Assembly (NCBI GenBank): GCA_012295275.1
Contig: CM022665.1
Coordinates: 7,490,976 to 7,554,975, forward strand
From: Chrysomallon squamiferum
Lineage: Eukaryota; Mollusca; Gastropoda; Neomphalida; Peltospiridae
Reading direction: 5' to 3'
Length of the DNA: 64,000 nt
The notes beneath the pieces are model-generated. The model ran no database searches and was not told where the DNA came from. It saw only the letters and a list, made by a program, of their open reading frames with translations. The stretch's first letter is position 1. Each line of letters begins with the position of its first letter. Positions 52,701 through 64,000 of this stretch are shown piece by piece. The position numbers were made by a program, and so were the translations under genes.

Positions 52701-55700
52701 CATCATTAACATGTCATTGACATAATGTTCATAATCTTGAAGGTATCTTCATGAATGTTGTTAATGTACAGTATCATTATATTAACAACAGGTCAAACCC
52801 TGTTACTAACAGTGTTGTTTATTAAACGTCTGTCTATTGATGGACAGATCCAACTTTAACCAAATTAATCTAGGAACATGCAGATTTGTTCTGTATAAAA
52901 TTCTGCACATGCTAATACATAATTATTTATAATACTTTAAGTAAAAATGAATAAACCTGGCTGAAAAAGGCAGAATTTTTCTATTTTAAATTAAAGCATC
53001 TTCAGGTGAGTTTTCTTTTTGAATTATTTAAAAGGGTTTATGAGGACATTTTATAACTTGCATACAATAGTTTTTCTGCAAGAACGTGTCATTGAAATAT
53101 TTGGCATTTTTTTTATATGGTCATAACAAAATCTGTAGTTATGCACAATATCAACAATTTACAGTTTTGCAAGTGGCCACTCAACATTCATAATATGATT
53201 CAGAATTGGTTATTATTATACAGTTATTTAGATAATTTCATGGACATTACACAGGAAAATCTGAAGACTGCAAATTAATCCCTGTATAATAGTAATAGTT
53301 TTCAAAGAAAATAAAGTTTATTTATGACACAGTTAGCTGGAATGAAAGTTTATATATATTTTAACTTTCTTATATTTTGTTATAATTCGGCAAATGGGTT
53401 TGTTGAATATAGCATACATGTAAACTGGATTATGAATGCATTGCGTATGGGTCAGCTTGCAAGTCTTACTCACAAATGATGCAACCAGTGTCTTAGATTT
53501 TGTCTTGGAGCACTTAAGACTTAACCTGTAGAGACCTTGTATGTTGATGCACGTGAACCTAGTTTTCGTGCTAGACATGCTATGCTATCTACAGTATGCC
53601 ACCATGATAAAATCATTACCAGAGCATCCTGCATGTAACACAGTGTTTGATAACAAATATGTAAAGCTGTCTGATGTGAAGCCAAATGCCAAACATACTT
53701 CAGTCCTTCATATCAGGTAGTTTTTATCTGCTTCCAAAATAAATTCTCTGACATTTTGGAAACTAACTTCATATTTTGTTTTACCACCTTGGCATATCCA
53801 CTGAAGATTGTGCTGGATTTAGTGCATTTGAAAAAAGACAGATGCATCTATGTATCAACAATTTTTCATGGAAATTCAAGACAGGTATTGTCTCAGCAGA
53901 TGGTTTCAAAATGAGAATTCTGTGGCTTGTGTTACAGTTTTCCCATCCAATACTGAAATTTCCTTGAAAATTGCCCAGTTCAGTATTTGTATACATTGCT
54001 GAAGTATAGGCAATCTTTAAAGCCCTGAAACAAATAGAAAAGGCATCCTCATACAAATACATTATTTCTACAGACTGATATTAATGTTTCCAAGCTTTAT
54101 CACATAGAAACTGGATCATCCTTTAGTTATGATGGTGATATGAAAGTGTCAGTAAGGACATTATAACTTGTTGTTTACCCAGGCATGTTGAATTAAGGAG
54201 TAATGAAAAGGCAGGCTCATCTGCCAAGACTGCTTTGGATTTACATGTGCTAACACTGATGTGTCCTATACTGACTTTATGCATCATATCAGCCAGTATA
54301 TCATTTCCACTTGTCAAAATGACTGGAGTGGCGTGGTTGCTAAGATGCTTCATTCTGTTAAGCAAGCCCTGGGAGAGTCGCAGTTATCCTGCGTTGGTCA
54401 CAACATACTTGACTCGTTCATTTATCTTGAAGAAAAATCTTCCACCTCAATGTGAGCACTGTCAGTGTACTTTAACAGTTCACCACATTTTGGTGGAATG
54501 CAATCATTTTGATGAGACAAGCAAGGGCATATTTTGATAGATATATTGTGGTGGAATTGTTTAGATTCCACCCAAATCTTTTACTAACAGTTTTTAAAGG
54601 AAACTTCCATTTATAATAAATTTTAACTTTCAGTCAGAAGTGATTCTTGTATTTCGCATAGCTCTTTATGCTGTGTTTTATAAACTTTTGAAAGTTTTAT
54701 TTTTTTGTTACTATTTAATTTCATATCGGTAATTTTAATGCCTCTCTATGTTTTTCCTGTTGGGGTGTTGTTAAATATCATTCATTCATGGACCTGTAAA
54801 TTGTGCTACTTTGTTTGTATAGCTCCAGTATAAATTAATACTCTGAATTATTATCTGATATGCATACCATGTTATATATTTGGTTTTTTGGACATGCATT
54901 TGTGTCAGAATCATATTTTCATAATCTTCTAATACACAAGTTAACACTTCATGTTACACATTATAGATGTAACTACTGAAGAAATTATTAAAACGGTCTT
55001 TAACTGTAATACCGGTAGTACTGTTATTAATAAGATAAAATATAATATCTTGAGAAGCTTTTACCTAAACTAAATTCATTTTGTAAATCTGGACTGTGTT
55101 GCTGTATGAGAAAAAACATAATGTGTATGTGTGTATTTATATATATAGATATATATAATATTTTTTATTTATTTTTTAATTTAATTTACAGGAAATTTTA
55201 GATAGAACAGGTTATTCGCTGGATGTCACAACAGGTCAGAGAAAATATGGTGGTCCACCTCCTGATTGTGATGAAACACAGCCTGGCTCAGGACATGAAG
55301 TAAGACTCATTTTAATGTTGAATAGTTACATATCTGCAAGGCTGAAAATGCTGGGCATTCTTTTATAGCTTGGATATGTCCATTTATGTTTCATATATTT
55401 AATATATGACAAAGTGCCATATAAACTTTTGACATTCACATGTATATGAAAAGAGGACATTGTAGGTAAGAAGTAAAAAGAATCATGCCTTTACAATATA
55501 TTATATTGATAATTATTTCTTCAAATTTTGAGAAAATTACTTCTGAAAAAAGAGAAGTGCCTTAAAGACATTACAGTAGCTACGAAAAAATAAAAAAATA
55601 AAAATATCAACAAAATCCCCTCTCCATTCAGATATGTTATGGATTTTCCAGTGCTTTTATTGCATAATGACTCTTAAAATATTTATTTGTTTATTTGTTT

Positions 55701-57715
55701 GTTTATTTAATCAGATAAACAAATTTGTTCTTTACTTGCATTATCTGACATCTGAAACCATAATCTTTTTTAAAATCTTTTTCCTGCTGAAAACTAACAC
55801 CAACAATTCCATATTGACATTCTAGTGCAGGTAATAAACATGTTGGAAGACAATTGTTTTAAGACTGTGTTTATTTTCTTAGCAAAGTATGACTTGACAA
55901 TGCAGTGAGCATTTAGTGTTTTATATTTTTCTTCAGCTACAGGCATAAAAACAGACAAACAAACTTAAAACCAGACATGCAATATTCAGGCACAGCTCTT
56001 TTTTACTGTGTTTAATAAATTTTAAATTTTAATATTATTTAATATAAATAATGTTCATACGTCTGACTGACACCCAATCTCTTTTTTGTGCTGGACTGTC
56101 ATTAAACATTCATTCACTGATTCATTTTGCAACATTCAGGTTGAATTTATGACACAATACCCAAACAGCTTCAAGATAGTACTGATTTTTTCCTTCTGTA
56201 TAATAATTGTTTTCACACACATGAAGACATATTCCTTTAAATATTTTGTATTCACTATAAACAGATATTTAGTGTGTGTGTGTGTGTGTGCACTTTTGAG
56301 GGTAAAGTATATACAATTATAATTGCCTTAAGCTTTCACAGCAATAATAACAGTATCAGTGTTTTAATTACACAATTTACCAGTTACTTCATCTAACAAA
56401 ACACAATATATCATGTGAAAATCTTTCTTTTCAGATTTTTTGTGGAAAAATTCCTAAGGATATTTTTGAAGATGAACTTATACCTCTATTTGAAAAGTGT
56501 GGCAAAATATGGGACTTGAGATTAATGATGGACCCACTCACTGGTCTTAACCGTGGTTACTGTTTTGTTACATTTTGTGAAATTGCTGGTGCTAAAGAAG
56601 CTGTCAAGCAGGTATTATTCTTTCTTTATTTTCCCCAACCTCATTATCCTTCCACTTCTTCAAATTACAATATTTGGTCCTGGAAAAATTATTATAACTC
56701 TTTGAATTAAAAGAGTTTGACACTAAGCACAGCTATTACTGTTTCGAAGTTACTGGGAAAATATTTCTTGGAATTTGGATAATGCATTTCTAACTTTGAG
56801 TGGGTGGGAATAAAAAAAAAAAAAAAATGTGTTTACTGTGCTGGGTAATTGCAACAGCCTTCCTTAACTTCAAAAAATATATCTTGTTACTTGGCATACA
56901 TTTTGGGCATTTTTTTTTCCAATTGTTAAATGTAGTATTGAAAAATAAGTCACAACAGCAAAGTATGGTGAGTAGCAGATCTGTATGCATCTTGCATCCT
57001 CCTTGTCTCAGGTGTGAAATAACAAGTCCCTAAGGTACAGGACCAAATATAAACTGGCAGAAAATGTTGTTTCTGGCTGTAAAATACTTGAAATATTCAG
57101 GATTTTTTTTTTAATAATTTTTTTATTATTTTTATTTTCTTTTTTAAGTAATTAATAAATACAAACCATTTGGAAAATACATTTTTGTACATTATCAAAA
57201 TTTCAAAATACAGAAATACTGATTGTTACAAGAAATGGAAAAGCCTGATTTTTGAGTATTTTACAGTATTATAATTTTTTTTTTTTTTTTTTTTTATTTT
57301 ATTTCCACTTGATTTCCAGCTTGACAATTACGAGATCCGAAAAGGCAAAACGTTGAAGGTCAACGTCTCTGTTGCCAATGTGAGGTTATTTGTAGGAAAC
57401 ATTCCCAAAAATAAAACAAGAGAAGAAATTAAAGATGAATTCGGCAAAAGAACAGGTATTCTTTGAAAAGGTGGAGTTTTCATTTTGTGTTTCGGTGAAT
57501 CAAGCGCTGTGTCAATTTAAAAACAAAACAAAAACAAAAATCATCAAATTTATTTGATCCATTAATATTTGGTCTTACAGCGCTTCAAAGAAAATTTGAA
57601 AAACAAAATTCATAAGCAAAAAAAAAAACTTCAAAAATCAAAAAGTCAAAAATCAAATACAACTTCATTAAAATTTTAGGCTTCCAAAACTAAAACCAAA
57701 AAAAAGGGAACAAAC

Positions 57716-57752
<37 letters not shown>

Positions 57753-58614
57753 TGCTGTACTTACACAATGTGTTGGTATTTTCATTTTAGAAACTTTTCC
57801 CTTGCAGTGCTGTAGATTGCGTGCTGGGAAAGAAGCAAAATTAGTATTCCTTCCTTTCCAGTTGTTTATTTTTGTGTTTTATTCAACAGAGGGTTTGGTC
57901 GATGTGATAATATATGGGTCAGCTGACAATCCTAAACTGAAAAACAGAGGTTTTGCTTTTCTTGAATTTGACTCCCACAAATCTGCTTCCACTGCAAAGA
58001 GGAAACTTAGTTCAGGTCGTGTCAAAGTCTGGGGTTGTGACATCATTGTGGACTGGGCAGATCCACAAGAAGAACCTGATGAAGAAACTATGTCAAAGGT
58101 AAGAATTATTTTAAATTTATTATATTGTTAAATTCTTGATAGTTTCAGGAATATCTAATGAAGCAGTTTGGATCCTAGAAATTAATTTCAAGAAAAAGTG
58201 AGCATGACATGAGCATAGAAAGTTTAAGCCAAAACATTTACTGGAGAGAAATAGCAGTTCTTTCTGCAAATTTAACTGTATAACACCAAATGCATGTTCT
58301 GGACAGGGCTTGCTGCTATGTAAATAATCAAAGATCATTAAAACTGTGGACATTTTGTACAAGGGTATTACGTACAACTATGTGTGTGACCTGCTCTGTT
58401 GAAATTTTAAGAATAGAATTTATACATACTTAGAAAGAGATAGATACTGTTTATAAAATTGCATACATTTTTTATAATTAGAATATATATCTGTAATGAA
58501 AACCCCCCAGAGTTTTGTTGTTTGATCTATACACTTGAGTAGACTACTAGTACCACATAAATCTAAATTCTGTTTTCATTCACCAGTAACATAAGGGGAA
58601 ATGCAGTGGTGATA

Positions 58615-58664
<50 letters not shown>

Positions 58665-58860
58665 CTATATTGTGCTGATATAACACATGGAGTACTGTTT
58701 ATGACAAACAGCTGAAAATTTCAAAATATTCTTTTGTGAATTTGTCCTCAGCCAAAAAAAAACATACAATCTTAAACATATACTCTTTGATGTGTACAAT
58801 AGTAATAACAGAAAAGGATTATTTACTGAAAATTATGGACATTAATAATTAATAAAAATA

Positions 58861-58893
<33 letters not shown>

Positions 58894-61800
58894 CGATGCA
58901 AATATCTACAGTATATGTAGGTACAGCCTAGCCGATATAATTGGACAAAAATGTTAAAAGTTCAGATTTTGTCCATTTTCCTCCACTCCCAAATCCCTTC
59001 TGAAAAATAAATATACAGAAAGAAAGATAATTATTTGTTCTTTAAAATAGTGATGATGTTTTTGTTGTGTGTTAAATCAGTCCTTTGTACAAGATTGTTA
59101 AACATGGTGTGGGTAAATGAACTTCGATGCCCATGGTCAGCAGTTGACAGCATGGAGTAAAAAATCCCTAAAACGGTGTCGCTCTACAAACACCTGGCTT
59201 AACTACATGAAAGTCACTTCAGTATTATTTTTAGCACAGCTTAAGCTTTCTAACAGTGTGCATGTCATTGCTGGCAACGGTTCATATCAATGGTTGTGTC
59301 CAGAAATATATTTTTGCTTGCCTTCAAATCAACTTAAAAAAAAAAAAAAAAAAAAAACAGGTTGAAAATAAAACCTACAAACTGAAAATCAAATGAAAGC
59401 TCATTCAGTTATCTTTCAAACAATGTGCGACACTTTGATGTGCCATCTTTGGTGTAGAACAGCTCAACATTTGAAAGTAGCACATGCTTTGCGAAATCAC
59501 CATAAATTACATTTTCTACAGAGCCAAATTGCAGAGGATTTTATGTGCAACTAGAAAGAACTGGTGCTATTTAAAATGATATTTCTATGTATTTTTAATA
59601 ACTTGTAGGATGTACATTTTATTATATGTTCTGACTTTTACTGTATATAATATGAATATATTCAGAAATAAATATACTAACATCATGTTTTGCTTTTAGA
59701 ACTCTTGTGATAAACGGCAAATTAAGAATTGTAAACATAACAAACTATACTACATAACAGTACAGTGTATTCTGTGAGTCAAAGTATCAGATATTAATAG
59801 AATGCTGAATAAAAAATCTAATCACTTTTTTAATATAAAATTATTGATTGATTAGTTTTAAAAATTGCTATTTTTGCTTGTGGATTAACTTCATCAGAGA
59901 AAATATCATCAGTGATGACTTTTGTTTGTAGTACAAAGCTAAGAAAATTATTTTATGTCTGCTTCAAATGAGTGATAAATCAAGCTGTCTGTGTACATAA
60001 AGTTGTGCTCTTCTATATAGTGATTGACCCATATGAGTTGGGTATTTTTTTATTGATTAAAAAAAAAAAAAAATAGTCTACCCCTGTGTCATTTAACTAT
60101 CTTAAAATGCATGTGAAATTCAGAAATATGTTAAACTGTAAAGAAAATTTATAATAACAAAACAAGAAACAAATGAAAAAAAAATAATAATAATTTCAGA
60201 GACTGCAACTATAAACCACATTAAATAAATGTTAAATTCTAATTAATTCTTGCTGAAACTACCCCAACTTGTTTTCTGAAAGATTTTGGTCTTAATGTGC
60301 CAAAAAATACATGGTTGCTATGGACTGAACAAATGGGTGCACAGGCTCACATTTTTACTTCAGATAGAGTTGTTTTGCATTCCACTGTGCATGTGCCCAT
60401 TCTTGTGTAATTCAAGGATGCAAATCATGAGAACTCGCCAAAATAGCCTTACTAGCACACTGGGGGCAAACTCAATCATGCTGTAATGGGAGGCCATGAC
60501 CATTGCTCAGTTATTAACTGTTCCAGCTGCAGACGTCCAGGAAATTTGTTATCCTTTCATCGACATCCAGCCAATACATATTGGAAATGTTTGTGGGTAA
60601 TCGCTTCACAGAAATGAAAAACATTTTAATGTTACTGCAAACATAAGGTTTGTTCAGCACATTTTTTTAGGTGGGAAGCCACTGAACTTCAAGAAATGTG
60701 GACTGTACACCCAGCCTGAATATGGATTGGGAAATTGTCACAGCACCTAGGATAACAAAAACAAGTAACAAGAGCAAGGAATGGTCAGATTTAATTTAAA
60801 AAGGTGAACAGTGTCAACTGGGCATTTCAGAACCAAATAAAAGGACCAAAAAAAAACCCCTGTTTGTGCCAGTGATTCCAGAGATTGTTGACTGGTATTT
60901 TGGTTTATTATGTTATGGTCTGAAAGATCATGTTCAATTATTATATAATGTTCATTTTAATCAGACATGCCGTGAATATATATTGAAGAATTAGGAACTG
61001 TTAGGACTGAAGATTATATACTTGTTGAAATATAGTATGTGCATTTGTAAATTAATGCGTAACAGAAAAATGCAAATCATTAACACACACAGTAATATAT
61101 GAGAGTTATCTTTTTATTGGCATTTAAATTCAGAATGACTTGTTCTGCATAGTTATTACAAGTTTAATCAACTAATATGAACATTCAAAGATATTAAATA
61201 CATGTGTATTATAGGTTTACCAGTAAATAATGATTTTCTCAATAGTTTTGGTCTCCACATGGCACTTTGCTGGCTGGTTCCAACTTTGCAGTCTATCTGT
61301 ACATGTTTTTCCTTCGGGTATACTGTTCAGTCCCTGTGCCACCTAATCCTTTAAGGCAAACAGCAAAGCTGCTACATGGTTACATGCTTCACCTTGCCTG
61401 AAAAAATAAAAATTTCAGCTGTGATACATGTGTGATGATATATATGTAACTATATTATTTACAGCATCTATTTTGTATTTAAATGCTAAACAATTTAAAA
61501 TTAGTGCATATATAATTTTTTTTTAATAAAATGTTTCTAACCATGTTATTATTTGTTTGTGAAATTAATGACATAGTTCAGATAACTACAGAGAACAGTA
61601 GTTTCAGTTATATTCTTAATTATTCAGTTTACCACAACTAGTTGAGGTGTTTGTTGCTTGGAGTCACAAATACTTAGTAGGATTTGTACAAGTATGTAGG
61701 TGTTTGTGAGAGTAGAGGTATTTGATTCAATAATTTACCAATCATTTATAAGAAAATGAATTAAAAACACGAATCAGTGTACATCAGCAGTTTTATTTCT

Positions 61801-63197
61801 CTTAATAATTATCTCAAACAATTCATTAAAACAATGATGTTTAAACACAATTCACATACCAAGTACAAAGTGTATGTGTTCAGTTTCACAAAGTTTTTAA
61901 TATAATGATTGCCATATCACCTAGTGGACTGTTGTTTCAATAAACAGCTTTCACAGAAAGATCCATCAGCTGAAATTCACCAGTGCATCTGGCTGGAACA
62001 AACTGCACTTCAAAACCATGCTTGTATAATAATTGTGAAAAAATTTTTTATGGTACAAGAACTTAATCTACATACTCAATCATACTGTCATTGTAATTCA
62101 AGTGTTTGTCTGTGTGGTCACATGCCAATCTTCAGGAAAGTCAAAACGCAGGTGACACTTGTTGGTGAGGCCTTTGTAAATGATACATGGTGGTAAAAGA
62201 TTGCCAGCTGCTGTGCTACCTAGCAACATGGTCACTTATTGTTTGTCATCCAGTCCAACAATACAATTTGCTTTGACCCCTGCAAAGCTGATGTTCAGTT
62301 GGATACAGGCACAGTTTTAATACCAGTTTGGTCAAAGTTGATCAGTAATTCTTTTTTTGTTGTTTTTAACTTTCTCGCCTACTGTGTTTTTCTTGTTATT
62401 GCTTTCTGCTGAGAAATTCGGAAATAAAAGAAGTACCTTATTATGACAGAGCAGGTTACATATACTAGAAGATAAAATTAGATTTTTACCTAGCCCATAA
62501 CTAAATCATTGAACAAATGTTTCCTTTGCCATCTTCCAAAATTCCTTCAGTACAAAACAGCAGGTCTTGCTAAAGTCATTTATTTTCTGATTTAGGTGAA
62601 AGTTCTATATGTAAGAAACTTGAATGCAGACATCACAGAAGAAACATTAAAAGAGAAGTTTGAACAGTTTGGCAAAGTAGACAGAGTGAAAAAAATCAAA
62701 GACTATGGGTTTGTTCATTTTGATGAGAGAGAAGATGCAGTCAAAGCAATGGAAGCTATGAATGGAGAGGTTTGTTTTATTAACATTATTTTAAAATAAT
62801 TTTGTATCAAAATTACACTTTTATACACAAATTTGCAACTTAAGTAAAATAAAAATTTATGAAAAATTACAACATAAATAAAAGATTTAATGTCTTTTTT
62901 TTTTATGTGTATAAATTAGAATGAATTAATTTTGGCCAAAAAGTTTGTAAACTTGTTTACTTTAAAAGAAAAGTTTATGCAAGAAAATAAAAATATTCAT
63001 TTAAGTAAGGATAATTTTGTATTTTTGTAGTTTAGAATAATTGTTTAAAATAAAATTTTCAGTACTTTACTAATGTTCTTACAGAAACTTGGTGCACTTG
63101 AAATTGAAGTATCACTGGCTAAACCACCAACAGACAACAAAAAGAAGGAACAGAGAAAGCGTGACACAATCAGAGTGCCTAGAGGCGGTTATATGGG
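43980..63197 (+). CDS. hnRNP R/Q (SYNCRIP-like) RNA-binding protein, 3' partial
   Basis: A predicted splicing, mRNA-stability and translation regulator. Exons: 43980-44169, 46218-46439, 55192-55299, 56435-56611, 57320-57455, 57890-58098, 62596-62769, 63085-63197; the RGG-rich C-terminus lies outside. The N-terminal acidic domain contains [21 protein letters not shown] and the KGPDEAKLK...[20 protein letters not shown] linker typical of the family. RRM1: IFCGKI...[12 protein letters not shown]2: [12 protein letters not shown]...NRGFAFLEF, then [23 protein letters not shown]3: VKVLYVRNL...KDYGFVHF. The acceptor at 46217 enters exon 2 with a stop in all three frames (46224-46226 in the coding frame). 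One base too many near 46231-46232, or use of a weak AG at 46247-46248 that drops LDER, would explain this. Introns 2 (8.8 kb) and 6 (4.5 kb) are full of transposon debris. Confidence 0.92.
47090..47560 (+). repeat. Interspersed repeat, mariner-like end, copy 1
   Basis: It begins GGGTGTCCATAAAGAGTCTT, a form common at ends of mariner/IS630-type elements. It shares ATCAGAGAAAAT, GTACAAAGCTAAGAAAAT, TTTTATGTCTGCTTCAAATG and TGTGCTSTTCTATATA blocks with 59893-60020 in the same order. No transposase is visible and the far terminus was not found. Confidence 0.45.
48920..49565 (-). mobile_element. Decayed mobile-element gene fragment (cc8K15-like uncharacterised family)
   Basis: On the minus strand, pieces in different frames line up as one ancient coding sequence: [20 protein letters not shown], then [14 protein letters not shown]...[10 protein letters not shown] and PGIHFFNI, then (about 49110-49020) [19 protein letters not shown]. 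The order ATSHGKS / VKRLxTKASLQ / ILT..... / GIxFFxx / FMHPHGP is what I recall from a widespread uncharacterised, transposon-linked invertebrate family. At least two frameshifts are present, so it is not functional. It sits in hnRNP intron 2. Confidence 0.5.
49600..50310. repeat. AGT/GTA-rich imperfect trinucleotide tract
   Basis: About 700 bases dominated by AGT, GTA and TAG triplets with many substitutions. It gives Val-rich and Tyr-rich open frames that are artefacts. An old, expanded microsatellite next to the transposon fragment. Confidence 0.8.
51100..51420 (-). mobile_element. Possible LTR fragment of a retrotransposon
   Basis: On the minus strand a purine tract (TTAGGGGGAAGGAA, about 51417-51404) is followed at once by TGTGAGACTTAAC, resembling a polypurine tract next to a 3' LTR start. 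About 300 bases downstream look promoter/poly(A)-like (TTTATTAAAGTTG). No second LTR was found, so this is weak. Confidence 0.25.
52165..52520 (-). mobile_element. FLYWCH zinc-finger fragment, MULE-type transposon remnant
   Basis: Minus-strand frames give [16 protein letters not shown], then after a shift [18 protein letters not shown] and later TPQVIITQ. The pattern C...SCKAK...[12 protein letters not shown]...TPQ.II.Q matches the FLYWCH zinc finger at the N-terminus of Mutator-like transposases and their domesticated relatives. Frameshift and stop codons show it is dead. Confidence 0.55.
53400..54545 (+). mobile_element. LINE ORF2 3' fossil: RT tail, RNase H, terminal zinc motif
   Basis: Plus strand, several frames. 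[20 protein letters not shown] (53424 on) and [12 protein letters not shown] match the RT-to-thumb region of jockey/I-type non-LTR elements. [19 protein letters not shown] (about 53995-54050) and [20 protein letters not shown] (54178-54235) match RNase H ('GHVGIxGNExAD' motif). [12 protein letters not shown] and [20 protein letters not shown] (54452-54511) match the usual tail with its Cys/His motif. It is broken by many indels and 5'-truncated. Confidence 0.8.
57719..57749. repeat. Poly(T) tract upstream of hnRNP exon 6
   Basis: About 31 consecutive T in the intron within RRM2, 140 bases upstream of the acceptor at 57889. Confidence 0.9.
58617..58659. repeat. Poly(T) tract, about 42 bases
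   Basis: One of the longest homopolymers in the window, in hnRNP intron 6. It may be the poly(A) tail of an inserted retroelement on the minus strand, but no body was identified. Confidence 0.85.
59893..60020 (+). repeat. Interspersed repeat, copy 2 (internally deleted)
   Basis: It shares ordered blocks ATCAGAGAAAAT, GTACAAAGCTAAGAAAAT, TTTTATGTCTGCTTCAAATG and TGTGCTSTTCTATATA with 47090-47560 but lacks the middle of about 230 bases. Confidence 0.6.
61240..61400 (-). mobile_element. SWIM zinc-finger fragment (mobile-element gene remnant)
   Basis: The minus strand encodes [18 protein letters not shown], then a stop, then [14 protein letters not shown]. The pattern GxGEAC.HVAALLF.L...TCT...W..P matches SWIM zinc fingers of invertebrate YqaJ-type, transposon-linked proteins. 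The first cysteine(s) and the partner exonuclease domain were not found. Confidence 0.5.
61895..62360 (-). mobile_element. pogo/Tigger DDE transposase fossil
   Basis: Minus-strand pieces in order: [12 protein letters not shown] (catalytic first Asp region), [28 protein letters not shown], then [19 protein letters not shown], and [21 protein letters not shown]. These match the DDE core of Tigger/jerky-type transposases through the 'VPxxCTxxLQPLDxSVxK' motif. Frameshifts and stops are frequent. It lies in hnRNP intron 6, and gives a plausible source family for the TA-flanked short elements elsewhere in the window. Confidence 0.7.
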
Positions 63198-64000
63198 GTA
63201 AGTTTTCATAACATGATTCAGTTTTAATTTTTCTTTTTTTTTTTTAGGTTCTTGTGCTTCACAGCTTAACACCTACCTACCTATTCTTCAAATTCATGTC
63301 ATTTTGTAAATTTAAGGATTAATATTTAGAGAGTTTATGGGTGTTTTGTGAAGAGTGGTTGGCTTTGTCGAAGCAAGACTAATCGGGAATAAATATTCAT
63401 TAATAAATAAAAAAATTAAATACATAGCACAATTTATTTATTTATTCTTAAATAAATATCCAGTGTTTTTTAATTGTATAACTATTTAACAGATGTCTCC
63501 ATGGACTTTACATTTTAAAGCTGTTGTGCACAAAATAAATTTTTGATGACTAGCAGTTTAACTGGAACAAAGCTTAGTTACAAAAACTGAGTTACTGGCT
63601 TGACACATTTTATTTTTATTTTAATTTTTCTGTAACAATTTGTTATTTACATATGCATTTATGTTTTGCTGGTGCATTAAAATAACTAATTTTAATGTGC
63701 AACATACAAATTAAAAGCTCTTAAACTCCTAGATCATCATTTACAATGTATTTTTATTTCAGTTCTGTTAACCTGTATGAAAAAAATCATATTGATAAAA
63801 AAATTTAAAAATTGTTGTAATCTTCAATTGTATTCATCATAGTATAAATGTTTAAAATGTAGATATTCAGAAATAATTACATACATTAGGAGAAAAGTTT
63901 TAAAAAGATTCTGTGAATAGTTTTTTAAAACTAAATAATTGTGGATTGTAATATTACACAGATTACATTCAACTCGGCAAATAATTGCTTAGCTGTTACT

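Noticed and set aside
59117-59365. 82-codon plus-strand open frame in hnRNP intron 6
   Set aside because: It shows no recognisable domain or splice phase linking it to the hnRNP exons and ends in a poly(A) run.
1-64000. CRISPR arrays, bacterial operons, riboswitches, rRNA genes
   Set aside because: None is seen. The sequence is eukaryotic with spliced genes; regular repeats are microsatellites without spacers.

Overview
The window is animal nuclear DNA: AT-rich, with split genes, GT-AG introns, many microsatellites and homopolymer runs, and decayed transposons. The protein families and repeat style suggest a marine lophotrochozoan, most likely a mollusc. This is an inference and the species cannot be named from the sequence.

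I can support five protein-coding genes, rebuilt exon by exon because no open reading frame spans a whole gene. (1) FIG4, + strand, 133-14609: 22 exons of a Sac-domain phosphoinositide 5-phosphatase, 5' end outside the window. (2) A 420-residue macrodomain plus ADP-ribosyltransferase gene on the - strand, 16868-24515, called ART-A here. (3) Its paralog on the + strand, 25147-31535, called ART-B, with nearly the same exon lengths and one extra base that breaks the frame. (4) A - strand gene, 33922-40469, for an endoplasmic-reticulum-type JmjC oxygenase with a leader, an EF-hand and a C-terminal KDEL. (5) The 5' two-thirds of an hnRNP R/Q (SYNCRIP-like) gene, + strand, from 43980 to beyond the window end, with an acidic N-terminal domain and three RRMs.

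The genes alternate in strand: FIG4 and ART-A converge, ART-A and ART-B diverge from a shared intergenic region of about 0.3-0.6 kb, ART-B and the JmjC gene converge, and the JmjC gene and the hnRNP gene diverge across 3.5 kb with YY1/ETS/E-box-like sites. There is no operon. FIG4, JmjC and hnRNP look like housekeeping genes. The ART pair is the accessory, innovation-prone part: an inverted duplication of a writer-plus-reader ADP-ribosylation enzyme with an H-Y-E triad.

Transposon remains are concentrated in two large hnRNP introns: a LINE reverse transcriptase/RNase H fossil, a FLYWCH/MULE-type fragment, a pogo/Tigger transposase fossil, a SWIM zinc-finger fragment and a mobile-element domain of unknown class. 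Two short pogo-like elements with TA target duplications lie between genes. Two otherwise intact genes (ART-B and hnRNP) each carry a single extra base, so an assembly-indel explanation must be considered for both.
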